DNA of 64,000 nucleotides from Climacium dendroides (lineage: Eukaryota; Streptophyta; Bryopsida; Hypnales; Climaciaceae). The notes under the pieces were generated by a model, which searched no databases, had not been told where the DNA came from, and saw nothing but the letters and a program-made list of their open reading frames with translations. Shown piece after piece: positions 50,887 to 62,159 of this stretch (position 1 is its first letter; each line of letters opens with the position of its first letter). The stretch spans positions 1,736,001 through 1,800,000 of the forward strand of contig OX467085.1 in assembly GCA_950106755.1 (NCBI GenBank). The letters run 5' to 3'. Made by a program: the position numbers and the translations under genes.

Positions 50887-53735
50887 ATGTCCGAAATTAT
50901 AACACACAAGTTGCAAATCGTCGAAATAGTTAGGATTCATGGAAAAATGAAGTTTAAGAAAACCCTATTGCTTCCCCACACTTTTTCAATCGAAATGGGT
51001 GTTAAAAAAATCAGACTCTAAAAATCATGCTGTATTTAATAGATACCAAACCAATAAATTATAGGCTTTTGACGTGGAAGCATGTCCGAAATCATAACAC
51101 ACAAGTTGCAAATCTTCGAAATAGTTAGGATTCATGGAAAAATGAAGTTTAACAAAACCCTATTGCTTCCCCACACTTTTTCACTTGAAATGGGTGTTGA
51201 AGAATGAGACTCTAAAAATCATGTTGTATTTAATAGATACCAAACCAATAAATTATAGGCTTTTGACGTGGAAGCATGTCCGAAATCATAACACACAAGT
51301 TGCAAATCTTCGAAATAGTTAGGATTCATGGAAAAATGAAGTTTAACAAAACCCTATTGCTTCCCCACACTTTTTCAATTGAAATGGGTGTTGAAGAATT
51401 AGACTCTAAAAATCATGTTGTATTCAATAGGAACCAAACCAATAAATTATAGGTTTTTGACGTGGAAGCATGTCCAAAATCATAACACACAAGTTGCAAA
51501 TCCTCGAATTAGTTAGGATTCATGGAAAAATGAAGTTTAAGAGAACCCTATTGCTTCCCCTACTTTTTCAATCGAAATGGGTGTTGAAGAATGAGACTCT
51601 AAAAATCATGTTGTATTTAATAGATACCAAACCAATAAATTATAGGCTTTTGACGTGGAAGCATGTCCGAAATCATAACACACAAGTTGCAAATCGTCGA
51701 AATAGTTAGGATTTATGGAAAAATGAAGTTTAACAAAATCCTATTGCTTCCCCACACTTTTTCAATTGAAATGGGTGTTGAAGAATCAGACTCTAAAAAT
51801 CATGTTTTATTCAATAGAAACCAAACCAATAAATTATAGGCTTTTGACGTGGAAGCATGTCCGAAATTATAACACACAAGTTGCAAATCATCGAAATAGT
51901 TAGGATTCATGGGAAAATGAAGTTTAAGAGAACCCTATTGCTTCCCCACACTTTTTCAATTGAAATGGGTGTTGAAGAATGAGACTCTAAAAATCATGTT
52001 GTGTTTAATAGAAACCAAACCAATAAATTATAGGCTTTTGATGTGGAAGCATGTCCGAAATTATAACACACAAGTTGGAAATCCTCGAAATAGTTAGGAT
52101 TCATAGAAAAATGAAGTTTAAGAGAACCCTATTGCTTCCCCACACTTTTTCAATCGAAATGGGTGTTAAAAAAATCAGACTCTAAAAATCATAATGTATT
52201 TAATAGATACCAAACCAATAAATTATAGGCTTTTGACGTGGAAGCATGTCCGAAATCATAACACACAAGTTGCAAATCTTCGAAATAGTTAGGATTCATG
52301 GAAAAATGAAGTTTAAGAGAACTCTATTGCTTCCCCACACTTTTTCAATCGAAATGGGTGTTGAAGAATGAGACTCTAAAAATCATGTTGTATTTAATAG
52401 ATACCAAACCAATAAATTATAGGCTTTTGACGTGGAAGCATGTTCGAAATCATAACACACAAGTTGCAAATCTTCGAAATAGTTAGGATTCATGGAAAAA
52501 TGAAGTTTAAGAGAACCCCATTGCTTCCCCAGACTTTTTCAATTGAAATGGGTGTTGAAGAATAAGACTCTAAAAATCATGTTGTATTCAATAGAAACCA
52601 AACCAATAAATTATAGGTTTTTGACGTGGAAGCATGTCCGAAATCATAACACACAAGTTGCAAATAGTCGAAATAGTTAGGATTCATGGAAAAATGAAGT
52701 TTAACAAAACCCTATTGCTTCCCCACACTTTTTAAATTGAAATGGGTGTTGAAGAATTAGACTCTAAAAATCATGTTGTATTCAATAGATACCAAACCAA
52801 TAAATTATAGGCTTTTGACGTGGAAGCATGTCCGAAATCATAACACACAAGTTGCAAATAGTCGAAATAGTTAGGATTCATGGAAAAATGAAGTTTAACA
52901 AAACCCTATTGCTTCCCCACACTTTTTAAATTGAAATGGGTGTTGAAGAATTAGACTCTAAAAATCATGTTGTATTTAATAGATACCAAACCAATAAATT
53001 ATAGGCTTTTGACGTGGAAGCATGTCCGAAATCATAACACACAAGTTGCAAATCCTCGAAATAGTTAGGATTCATGGAAAAATGAAGTTTAAGAGAACCC
53101 TATTGCTTCCCCACACTTTTTCAATCGAAATGGGTGTTAAAAAAATCAGACTCTAAAAATCATGTCGTATTTAATAGAAACCAAACCAATAAATTATAGG
53201 CTTTTGACGTGGAAGCATGTCCGAAATCATAACACACAAGTTGCAAATCTTCGAAATAGTTAGGATTCATGGAAAAATGAAGTTTAACAAAACCCTATTG
53301 CTTCCCCACACTTTTTCAATTGAAATGGGTGTTGAAGAATTAGACTCTAAAAATCATGTTGTATTGAATAGATACCAAACCAATAAATTATAGGTTTTTG
53401 ACGTGGAAGCATGTCCGAAATCATAACACACAAGTTGCAAATCTTCGAAATAGTTAGGATTCATGGAAAAATGAAGTTTAAGAGAACCCCATTGCTTCCC
53501 CACACTTTTTCAATCGAAATGGGTGTTGAAGAATGAGACTCTAAAAATCATGTTGTATTTAATAGATACCAAACCAATAAATTATAGGCTTTTGACGTGG
53601 AAGCATGTCCGAAATCATAACACACAGGTTGCAAATCTTCGAAATAGTTAGGATTCATGGAAAAATGAAGTTTAAGAGAACCCCATTGCTTCCCCACACT
53701 TTTTCAATTGAAATGGGTGTTGAAGAATAAGACTC
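50005..53735. repeat. Long duplication, offset 5,055 bp, right copy
   Basis: Counterpart of about 44950-48680. Private change here: GGATTTATGG near 51710. The right end is where the sequence changes to CAATTG with GAATAAGAC near 53710-53730 while the left copy keeps CAATCG with GAATGAGAC. Confidence 0.87.
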
Positions 53736-53992
53736 TAAAAATCATGTTGTATTCAATAGAAACCAAACCAATAAATTATAGGTTTTTGACGTGGAAGCAT
53801 GTCCGAAATCATAACACACAAGTTGCAAATAGTCGAAATAGTTAGGATTCATGGAAAAATGAAGTTTAACAAAACCCTATTGCTTCCCCACACTTTTTAA
53901 ATTGAAATGGGTGTTGAAGAATTAGACTCTAAAAATCATGTTGTATTCAATAGATACCAAACCAATAAATTATAGGCTTTTGACGTGGAAGC
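52246..53992. repeat. 9-mer segment repeated at offset 1,747 bp
   Basis: The AACTCTATTG monomer and the following GTTCGAAAT/CCCCAGAC monomer at 52246-52633 return at 53993-54380. The following AGTCG monomer at 54381 then looks like a fusion of the two successive AGTCG monomers at 52634 and 52828, so the second copy is one monomer short. Confidence 0.8.
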
Positions 53993-54889
53993 ATGTCCGA
54001 AATCATAACACACAAGTTGCAAATCTTCGAAATAGTTAGGATTCATGGAAAAATGAAGTTTAAGAGAACTCTATTGCTTCCCCACACTTTTTCAATCGAA
54101 ATGGGTGTTGAAGAATGAGACTCTAAAAATCATGTTGTATTTAATAGATACCAAACCAATAAATTATAGGCTTTTGACGTGGAAGCATGTTCGAAATCAT
54201 AACACACAAGTTGCAAATCTTCGAAATAGTTAGGATTCATGGAAAAATGAAGTTTAAGAGAACCCCATTGCTTCCCCAGACTTTTTCAATTGAAATGGGT
54301 GTTGAAGAATAAGACTCTAAAAATCATGTTGTATTCAATAGAAACCAAACCAATAAATTATAGGTTTTTGACGTGGAAGCATGTCCGAAATCATAACACA
54401 CAAGTTGCAAATAGTCGAAATAGTTAGGATTCATGGAAAAATGAAGTTTAAGAGAACCCTATTGCTTCCCCACACTTTTTAAATTGAAATGGGTGTTGAA
54501 GAATTAGACTCTAAAAATCATGTTGTATTTAATAGATACCAAAGCAATAAATTATAGGCTTTTGACGTGGAAGCATGTCCGAAATCATAACACACAAGTT
54601 GCAAATCCTCGAAATAGTTAGGATTCATGGAAAAATGAAGTTTAAGAGAACCCTATTGCTTCCCCACACTTTTTCAATCGAAATGGGTGTTAAAAAAATC
54701 AGACTCTAAAAATCATGTCGTATTTAATAGAAACCAAACCAATAAATTATAGGCTTTTGACGTGGAAGCATGTCCGAAATCATAACACACAAGTTGCAAA
54801 TCTTCGAAATAGTTAGGATTCATGGAAAAATGAAGTTTAAGAGAACCCCATTGCTTCCCCAGACTTTTTCAATTGAAATGGGTGTTGAA
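53736..54889. repeat. Rearranged satellite between long duplications
   Basis: Monomers re-use Zone III marks (AACTCTATTG, CCCCAGAC, TTTTAAATTG, CCTCG) in a new order and include ACCAAAGCAATAAAT near 54540, a private change in the conserved ACCAAACCAATAAAT core. No non-satellite sequence is present. Confidence 0.75.
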
Positions 54890-57130
54890 GAATTAGACTC
54901 TAAAAATCATGTTGTATTCAATAGATACCAAACCAATAAATTATAGGCTTTTGACGTGGAAGCATGTCCGAAATCATAACACACAAGTTGCAAATAGTCG
55001 AAATAGTTAGGATTCATGGAAAAATGAAGTTTAACAAAACCCTATTGCTTCCCCACACTTTTTAAATTGAAATGGGTGTTGAAGAATTAGACTCTAAAAA
55101 TCATGTTGTATTTAATAGATACCAAACCAATAAATTATAGGCTTTTGACGTGGAAGCATGTCCGAAATCATAACACACAAGTTGCAAATCCTCGAAATAG
55201 TTAGGATTCATGGAAAAATGAAGTTTAAGAGAACCCTATTGCTTCCCCACACTTTTTCAATCGAAATGGGTGTTAAAAAAATCAGACTCTAAAAATCATG
55301 TCGTATTTAATAGAAACCAAACCAATAAATTATAGGCTTTTGACGTGGAAGCATGTCCGAAATCATAACACACAAGTTGCAAATCTTCGAAATAGTTAGG
55401 ATTCATGGAAAAATGAAGTTTAACAAAACCCTATTGCTTCCCCACACTTTTTCAATTGAAATGGGTGTTGAAGAATTAGACTCTAAAAATCATGTTGTAT
55501 TGAATAGATACCAAACCAATAAATTATAGGTTTTTGACGTGGAAGCATGTCCGAAATCATAACACACAAGTTGCAAATCTTCGAAATAGTTAGGATTCAT
55601 GGAAAAATGAAGTTTAAGAGAACCCCATTGCTTCCCCACACTTTTTCAATCGAAATGGGTGTTGAAGAATGAGACTCTAAAAATCATGTTGTATTTAATA
55701 GATACCAAACCAATAAATTATAGGCTTTTGACGTGGAAGCATGTCCGAAATCATAACACACAGGTTGCAAATCTTCGAAATAGTTAGGATTCATGGAAAA
55801 ATGAAGTTTAAGAGAACCCCATTGCTTCCCCACACTTTTTCAATCGAAATGGGTGTTGAAGAATGAGACTCTAAAAATCATGTTGTATTTAATAGATACC
55901 AAACCAATAAATTATAGGCTTTTGACGTGGAAGCATGTCCGAAATCATAACACACAGGTTGCAAATCGTCGAAATAGTTAGGATTCATGGAAAAATGAAG
56001 TTTAAGAGAACCCTATTGCATCCCCACACTTTTTCAATCGAAATGGATGTTAAAAAAATCAGACTCTAAAAATCATGCTGTATTTAATAGAAACCAAACC
56101 AATAAATTATAGGCTTTTGACGTGGAAGCATGTCCGAAATCATAACACACAAGTTGCAAATATTCGAAATAGTTAGGATTCATGGAAAAATGAAGTTTAA
56201 GAGAACCCTATTGCTTCCCCACACTTTTTCACTTGAAATGGGTGTTGAAGAATGAGACTCTAAAAATCATGTTGTATTTAATAGATACCAAACCAATAAA
56301 TTATAGGCTTTTGACGTGGAAGCATGTCCGAAATCATAACATACAAGTTGCAAATCTTCGAAATAGTTAGGATTCATGGAAAAATGAAGTTTAAGAGAAC
56401 CCTATTGCTTCCCCACACTTTTTCAATCGAAATGGGTGTTAAAAATAATCAGACTATAAAAATCATGCTGTATTTAATAGAAACCAAACCAATAAATTAT
56501 AGACTTTTGACGTGGAAGCATGTCCGAAATTATAACACACAAGTTGCAAATCGTCGAAATAGTTAGGATTCATGGAAAAATGAAGTTTAAGAGAACCCTA
56601 TTGCTTCCCCACACTTTTTCAATCGAAATGGGTGTTAAAAAAATCAGACTCTAAAAATCATGCTGTATTTAATAGATACCAAACCAATAAATTATAGGCT
56701 TTTGACGTGGAAGCATGTCCGAAATCATAACACACAAGTTGCAAATCTTCGAAATAGTTAGGATTCATGGAAAAATGAAGTTTAAGAGAACCCTATTGCT
56801 TCCCCACACTTTTTCACTTGAAATGGGTGTTGAAGAATGAGACTCTAAAAATCATGTTGTATTTAATAGATACCAAACCAATAAATTATAGGCTTTTGAC
56901 GTGGAAGCATGTCCGAAATCATAACACACAAGTTGCAAATCTTCGAAATAGTTAGGATTCATGGAAAAATGAAGTTTAACAAAACCCTATTGCTTCCCCA
57001 CACTTTTTCAATTGAAATGGGTGTTGAAGAATTAGACTCTAAAAATCATGTTGTATTCAATAGGAACCAAACCAATAAATTATAGGTTTTTGACGTGGAA
57101 GCATGTCCAAAATCATAACACACAAGTTGC
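54890..57130. repeat. Long duplication, offset 7,191 bp, right copy
   Basis: Counterpart of about 47700-49940. It differs by CAGACTATAAAAATC near 56450 where the left copy has CAGACTCTAAAAATC. It ends at the CCAAAATC monomer (57103), which here has CCTCG rather than CTTCG. Confidence 0.86.
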
Positions 57131-57239
57131 AAATCCTCGAAATAGTTAGGATTCATGGAAAAATGAAGTTTAAGAGAACCCTATTGCTTCCCCTACTTTT
57201 TCAATCGAAATGGGTGTTGAAGAATGAGACTCTAAAAAT

Positions 57240-58220
57240 CATGTTTTATTCAATAGAAACCAAACCAATAAATTATAGGCTTTTGACGTGGAAGCATGTC
57301 CGAAATTATAACACACAAGTTGCAAATCATCGAAATAGTTAGGATTCATGGGAAAATGAAGTTTAAGAGAACCCTATTGCTTCCCCACACTTTTTCAATT
57401 GAAATGGGTGTTGAAGAATGAGACTCTAAAAATCATGTTGTGTTTAATAGAAACCAAACCAATAAATTATAGGCTTTTGATGTGGAAGCATGTCCGAAAT
57501 TATAACACACAAGTTGGAAATCCTCGAAATAGTTAGGATTCATAGAAAAATGAAGTTTAAGAGAACCCTATTGCTTCCCCACACTTTTTCAATCGAAATG
57601 GGTGTTAAAAAAATCAGACTCTAAAAATCATAATGTATTTAATAGATACCAAACCAATAAATTATAGGCTTTTGACGTGGAAGCATGTCCGAAATCATAA
57701 CACACAAGTTGCAAATCTTCGAAATAGTTAGGATTCATGGAAAAATGAAGTTTAAGAGAACTCTATTGCTTCCCCACACTTTTTCAATCGAAATGGGTGT
57801 TGAAGAATGAGACTCTAAAAATCATGTTGTATTTAATAGATACCAAACCAATAAATTATAGGCTTTTGACGTGGAAGCATGTTCGAAATCATAACACACA
57901 AGTTGCAAATCTTCGAAATAGTTAGGATTCATGGAAAAATGAATTTTAAGAGAACCCCATTGCTTCCCCAGACTTTTTCAATTGAAATGGGTGTTGAAGA
58001 ATAAGACTCTAAAAATCATGTTGTATTCAATAGAAACCAAACCAATAAATTATAGGTTTTTGACGTGGAAGCATGTCCGAAATCATAACACACAAGTTGC
58101 AAATAGTCGAAATAGTTAGGATTCATGGAAAAATGAAGTTTAACAAAACCCTATTGCTTCCCCACACTTTTTAAATTGAAATGGGTGTTGAAGAATTAGA
58201 CTCTAAAAATCATGTTGTAT
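57240..58220. repeat. Third copy of an internal Zone III segment (offset 5,439 bp)
   Basis: Matches about 51800-52780 and, 5,055 bp earlier still, about 46745-47725. The GTTGTGTTTAATAG mark is at 46946, 52001 and 57440. One monomer of the left context is missing (offset 5,633 at 51470/57103 against 5,439 here). Private change: TGAATTTTAAG near 57945. Confidence 0.85.
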
Positions 58221-58459
58221 TCAATAGAAACCAAACCAATAAATTATAGGTTTTTGACGTGGAAGCATGTCCGAAATCATAACACACAAGTTGCAAATCG
58301 TCGAAATAGTTAGGATTTATGGAAAAATGAAGTTTAAGAGAACCCTATTGCTTCCCCTACTTTTTCAATCGAAATGGGTGTTGAAGAATGAGACTCTAAA
58401 AATCATGTTGTATTTAATAGATACCAAACCAATAAATTATAGGCTTTTGACGTGGAAGC

Positions 58460-58654
58460 ATGTTCGAAATCATAACACACAAGTTGCAAATCGTCGAAAT
58501 AGTTAGGATTCATGGAAAAATGAAGTTTAAGAGAACCCTATTGCTTCCCCACACTTTTTCAATCGAAATGGGGTTAAAAATAATCAGAGTCTAAAAATCA
58601 TGTTGTATTTAATAGATAGCACACCAATAAATTATAGGCTTTTGACGTGGAAGC
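58460..58654 (+). repeat. Isolated Zone I-type A monomer with 1-bp deletion
   Basis: Carries ATAATCAGAGTC and GATAG as in Zone I, more than 34 kb beyond the last other such monomer, with GGGGTT in place of GGGTGTT (one base lost, 195 bp) and TAGCACACC instead of TACCAAACC. It shows that A monomers existed on both sides of Zones II and III. Confidence 0.82.
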
Positions 58655-59044
58655 ATGTCCGAAATCATAACACAGAAGTTGGAAATCTTCGAAATAGTTA
58701 GGATTCATGGAAAAATGAAGTTTAAGAGAACCGTATTGCTTCCCCACACTTTTTCAATCGAAATGGGTGTTAAAAATAATCAGACTCTAAAAATCATGCT
58801 GTATTTAATAGAAACCAAACCAATAAATTATAGGCTTTTGACGTGGAAGCATGTCCGAAATCATAACACACAAGTCTCAAATCGTCGAAATAGTTAGGAT
58901 TCATGGAAAAATGAAGTTTAAGAAAACCCTATTGCTTCCCCACACTTTTTCAATTGAAATGGGTGTTGAAGAATGAGACTCTAAAAATCATGTTGTATTT
59001 AATAGATACCAAACCAATAAATTATAGGCTTTTGACGTGGAAGC

Positions 59045-59240
59045 ATGTCCGAAATCATAACACACAAGTTGCAAATCGTCGAAATAGTTAGGATTCATGG
59101 AAAAATGAAGTTTAAGAGAACCCTATTGCTTCCCCACACTTTTTCAATCGAAATGGGTATTAAAATTAATCAGACTCTAAAAATCATGCTGTATTTAATA
59201 GATACCAAACCAATAAATTATAGGCTTTTGACGTGGAAGC
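59045..59240 (+). repeat. Representative monomer, variant A'' (196 bp)
   Basis: An A-length monomer with GGGTATTAAAATTAATCAGAC, carrying two substitutions not seen elsewhere in the window. It recurs only at 60019, exactly 974 bp later, and so marks the Zone IV 5-mer. Confidence 0.88.
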
Positions 59241-60018
59241 ATGTCCGAAATCATAACACACAAGTTGCAAATCTTCGAAATAGTTAGGATTCATGGAAAA
59301 ATGAAGTTTAAGAGAACCCTATTGCTTCCCCACACTTTTTCAATTGAAATGGGTGTTGAAGAATGAGACTCTAAAAATCATGTTGTATTTAATAGATACC
59401 AAACCAATAAATTATAGGCTTTTGACGTGGAAGCATGTCCGAAATCATAACACACAAGTTGGAAATCTTCGAAATAGTTAGGATTCATGGAAAAATGAAG
59501 TTTAAGAGAACCGTATTGCTTCCCCACACTTTTTCAATCGAAATGGGTGGTAAAAAAATCAGACTCTAAAAATCATGTCGTATTTAATAGAAACCAAACA
59601 AATAAATTATAGGCTTTTGACGTGGAAGCATGTCCAAAATTATAACACACAAGTTGCAAATATTCGAAATAGTTAGGATTCATGGAAAAATGAAGTTTAA
59701 GAGAACCCTATTGCTTCCCCACACTTTTTCAATTGAAATGGGTGTTGAAGAATGAGACTCTAAAAATCATGTTGTATTTAATAGATACCAAACCAATAAA
59801 TTATAGGCTTTTGACGTGGAAGCATGTCCGAAATCATAACACACAAGTTGGAAATCTTCGAAATAGTTAGGATTCATGGAAAAATGAAGTTTAAGAAAAC
59901 CCTGTTGCTTCCCCACACTTTTTCAATCGAAATGGGTGTTAAAAAAATCAGACTCTAAAAATCAGGCTATATTTAATAGAAACCAAACCAATAAATTATA
60001 GGCTTTTGACGTGGAAGC
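59045..60018. repeat. Zone IV 5-mer HOR, 974 bp, copy 1
   Basis: Order A'' C B C B (196, 194, 195, 194, 195). Marks: GGGTATTAAAATTAATC, AAACAAATAAAT, AACCCTGTTG and ATCAGGCTATATT. The 59435 monomer has GTTGGAAATC with ACCGTATTG, which copy 2 lacks. Confidence 0.88.
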
Positions 60019-60992
60019 ATGTCCGAAATCATAACACACAAGTTGCAAATCGTCGAAATAGTTAGGATTCATGGAAAAATGAAGTTTAAGAGAACCCTAT
60101 TGCTTCCCCACACTTTTTCAATCGAAATGGGTATTAAAATTAATCAGACTCTAAAAATCATGCTGTATTTAATAGATACCAAACCAATAAATTATAGGCT
60201 TTTGACGTGGAAGCATGTCCGAAATCATAACACACAAGTTGCAAATCTTCGAAATAGTTAGCATTCATGGAAAAATGAAGTTTAAGAGAACCCTATTGCT
60301 TCCCCACACTTTTTCAATTGAAATGGGTGTTGAAGAATGAGACTCTAAAAATCATGTTGTATTGAATAGATACCAAACCAATAAATTATAGGCTTTTGAC
60401 GTGGAAGCATGTCCGAAATTATAACACACAAGTTGCAAATCTTCGAAATAGTTAGGATTCATGGAAAAATGAAGTTTAAGAGAACCCTATTGCTTCCCCA
60501 CACTTTTTCAATCGAAATGGGTGTTAAAAAAATCAGACTCTAAAAATCATGTCGTATTTAATAGAAACCAAACAAATAAATTATAGGCTTTTGACGTGGA
60601 AGCATGTCCGAAATTATAACACACAAGTTGCAAATATTCGAAATAGTTAGGATTCATGGAAAAATGAAGTTTAAGAGAACCCTATTGCTTCCCCACACTT
60701 TTTCAATTGAAATGGGTGTTGAAGAATGAGACTCTAAAAATCATGTTGTATTTAATAGATACCAAACCAATAAATTATAGGCTTTTGACGTGGAAGCATG
60801 TCCGAAATCATAACACACAAGTTGGAAATCTTCGAAATAGTTAGGATTCATGGAAAAATGAAGTTTAAGAAAACCCTGTTGCTTCCCCACACTTTTTCAA
60901 TCGAAATGGGTGTTAAAAAAATCAGACTCTAAAAATCAGGCTATATTTAATAGAAACCAAACCAATAAATTATAGGCTTTTGACGTGGAAGC
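60019..60992. repeat. Zone IV 5-mer HOR, 974 bp, copy 2
   Basis: Same order and marks at +974 bp. Private changes: GTTAGCATTC near 60258 and GTATTGAATAG near 60359. Confidence 0.88.
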
Positions 60993-61382
60993 ATGTCCGA
61001 AATCATAACACACAAGTTGCAAATCTTCGAAATAGTTAGGATTCATGGAAAAATGAAGTTTAAGAGAACCCCATTGCTTCCCCACACTTTTTCAATTGAA
61101 ATGGGTGTTGAAGAATAAGACTCTAAAAATCATGTTGTATTCAATAGAAACCAAACCAATAAATTATAGGTTTTTGATGTGGAAGCATGTCCGAAATCAT
61201 AACACACAAGTTGCAAATAGTCGAAATAGTTAGGATTTATGGAAAAATGAAGTTTAAGAGAACCCTATTGCTTCCCCACACTTTTTCAATCGAAATGGGT
61301 GTTAAAAATAATCAGACTCTAAAAATCATGTCGTATTTAATAGAAACCAAACAAATAAATTATAGGCTTTTGACGTGGAAGC
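60604..61382. repeat. 779-bp 4-mer unit overlapping the 5-mer
   Basis: Order C B C A'. The AAACAAATAAAT, AACCCTGTTG and ATCAGGCTATATT marks recur 779 bp later (61383-61965), so three of these four monomers were copied again. One copy of the marks is thus shared between a 974-bp and a 779-bp period. Confidence 0.83.
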
Positions 61383-62159
61383 ATGTCCGAAATTATAACA
61401 CACAAGTTGCAAATATTCGAAATAGTTAGGATTCATGGAAAAATGAAGTTTAAGAGAACCCTATTGCTTCCCCACACTTTTTCAATTGAAATGGGTGTTG
61501 AAGAATGAGACTCTAAAAATCATGTTGTATTTAATAGATACCAAACCAATAAATTATAGGCTTTTGACGTGGAAGCATGTCCGAAATCATAACACACAAG
61601 TTGGAAATCTTCGAAATAGTTAGGATTCATGGAAAAATGAAGTTTAAGAAAACCCTGTTGCTTCCCCACACTTTTTCAATCGAAATGGGTGTTAAAAAAA
61701 TCAGACTCTAAAAATCAGGCTATATTTAATAGAAACCAAACCAATAAATTATAGGCTTTTGACGTGGAAGCATGTCCGAAATCATAACACACAAGTTGCA
61801 AATCTTCGAAATAGTTAGGATTCATGGAAAAATGAAGTTTAAGAGAACCCCATTGCTTCCCCACACTTTTTCAATTGAAATGGGTGTTGAAGAATAAGAC
61901 TCTAAAAATCATGTTGTATTCAATAGAAACCAAACCAATAAATTATAGGTTTTTGACGTGGAAGCATGTCCGAAATCATAACACACAAGTTGCAAATAGT
62001 CGAAATAGTTAGGATTCATGGAAAAATGAAGTTTAACAAAACCCTATTGCTTCCCCACACTTTTTAAATTGAAATGGGTGTTGAAGAATTAGACTCTAAA
62101 AATCATGTTGTATTCAATAGAAACCAAACCAATAAATTATAGGTTTTTGACGTGGGAGC
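61383..62159. repeat. Partial second copy of the 779-bp unit
   Basis: Monomers C B C match 60604-61186. The next monomer (61966) is an AGTCG/TTTTAAATTG C monomer of Zone III style instead of A'. Confidence 0.8.

Larger units (their letters stand above)
43882..58266. repeat. Zone III: satellite domain with long-offset duplications
   Basis: Marker variants are CACAGGTTG instead of CACAAGTTG, GCATCCCC instead of GCTTCCCC, GGATGTT instead of GGGTGTT, TTTCACTTG, TTTTAAATTG, CCCCAGAC, ATCATAATG and AACTCTATTG. These recur at fixed offsets of 975, 5,055, 7,191, 5,439 and 1,747 bp, which shows that multi-monomer segments rather than single monomers were copied. Confidence 0.82.

Noticed and set aside
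850..58220. Duplicated blocks as assembly artefacts
   Set aside because: Copies carry private differences (784-bp extra, GAGACTATAAA, CTCTGAAAATC, GGATTTATGG, the hybrid monomers), which argues against simple consensus duplication. Raw reads would still be needed to exclude it fully.
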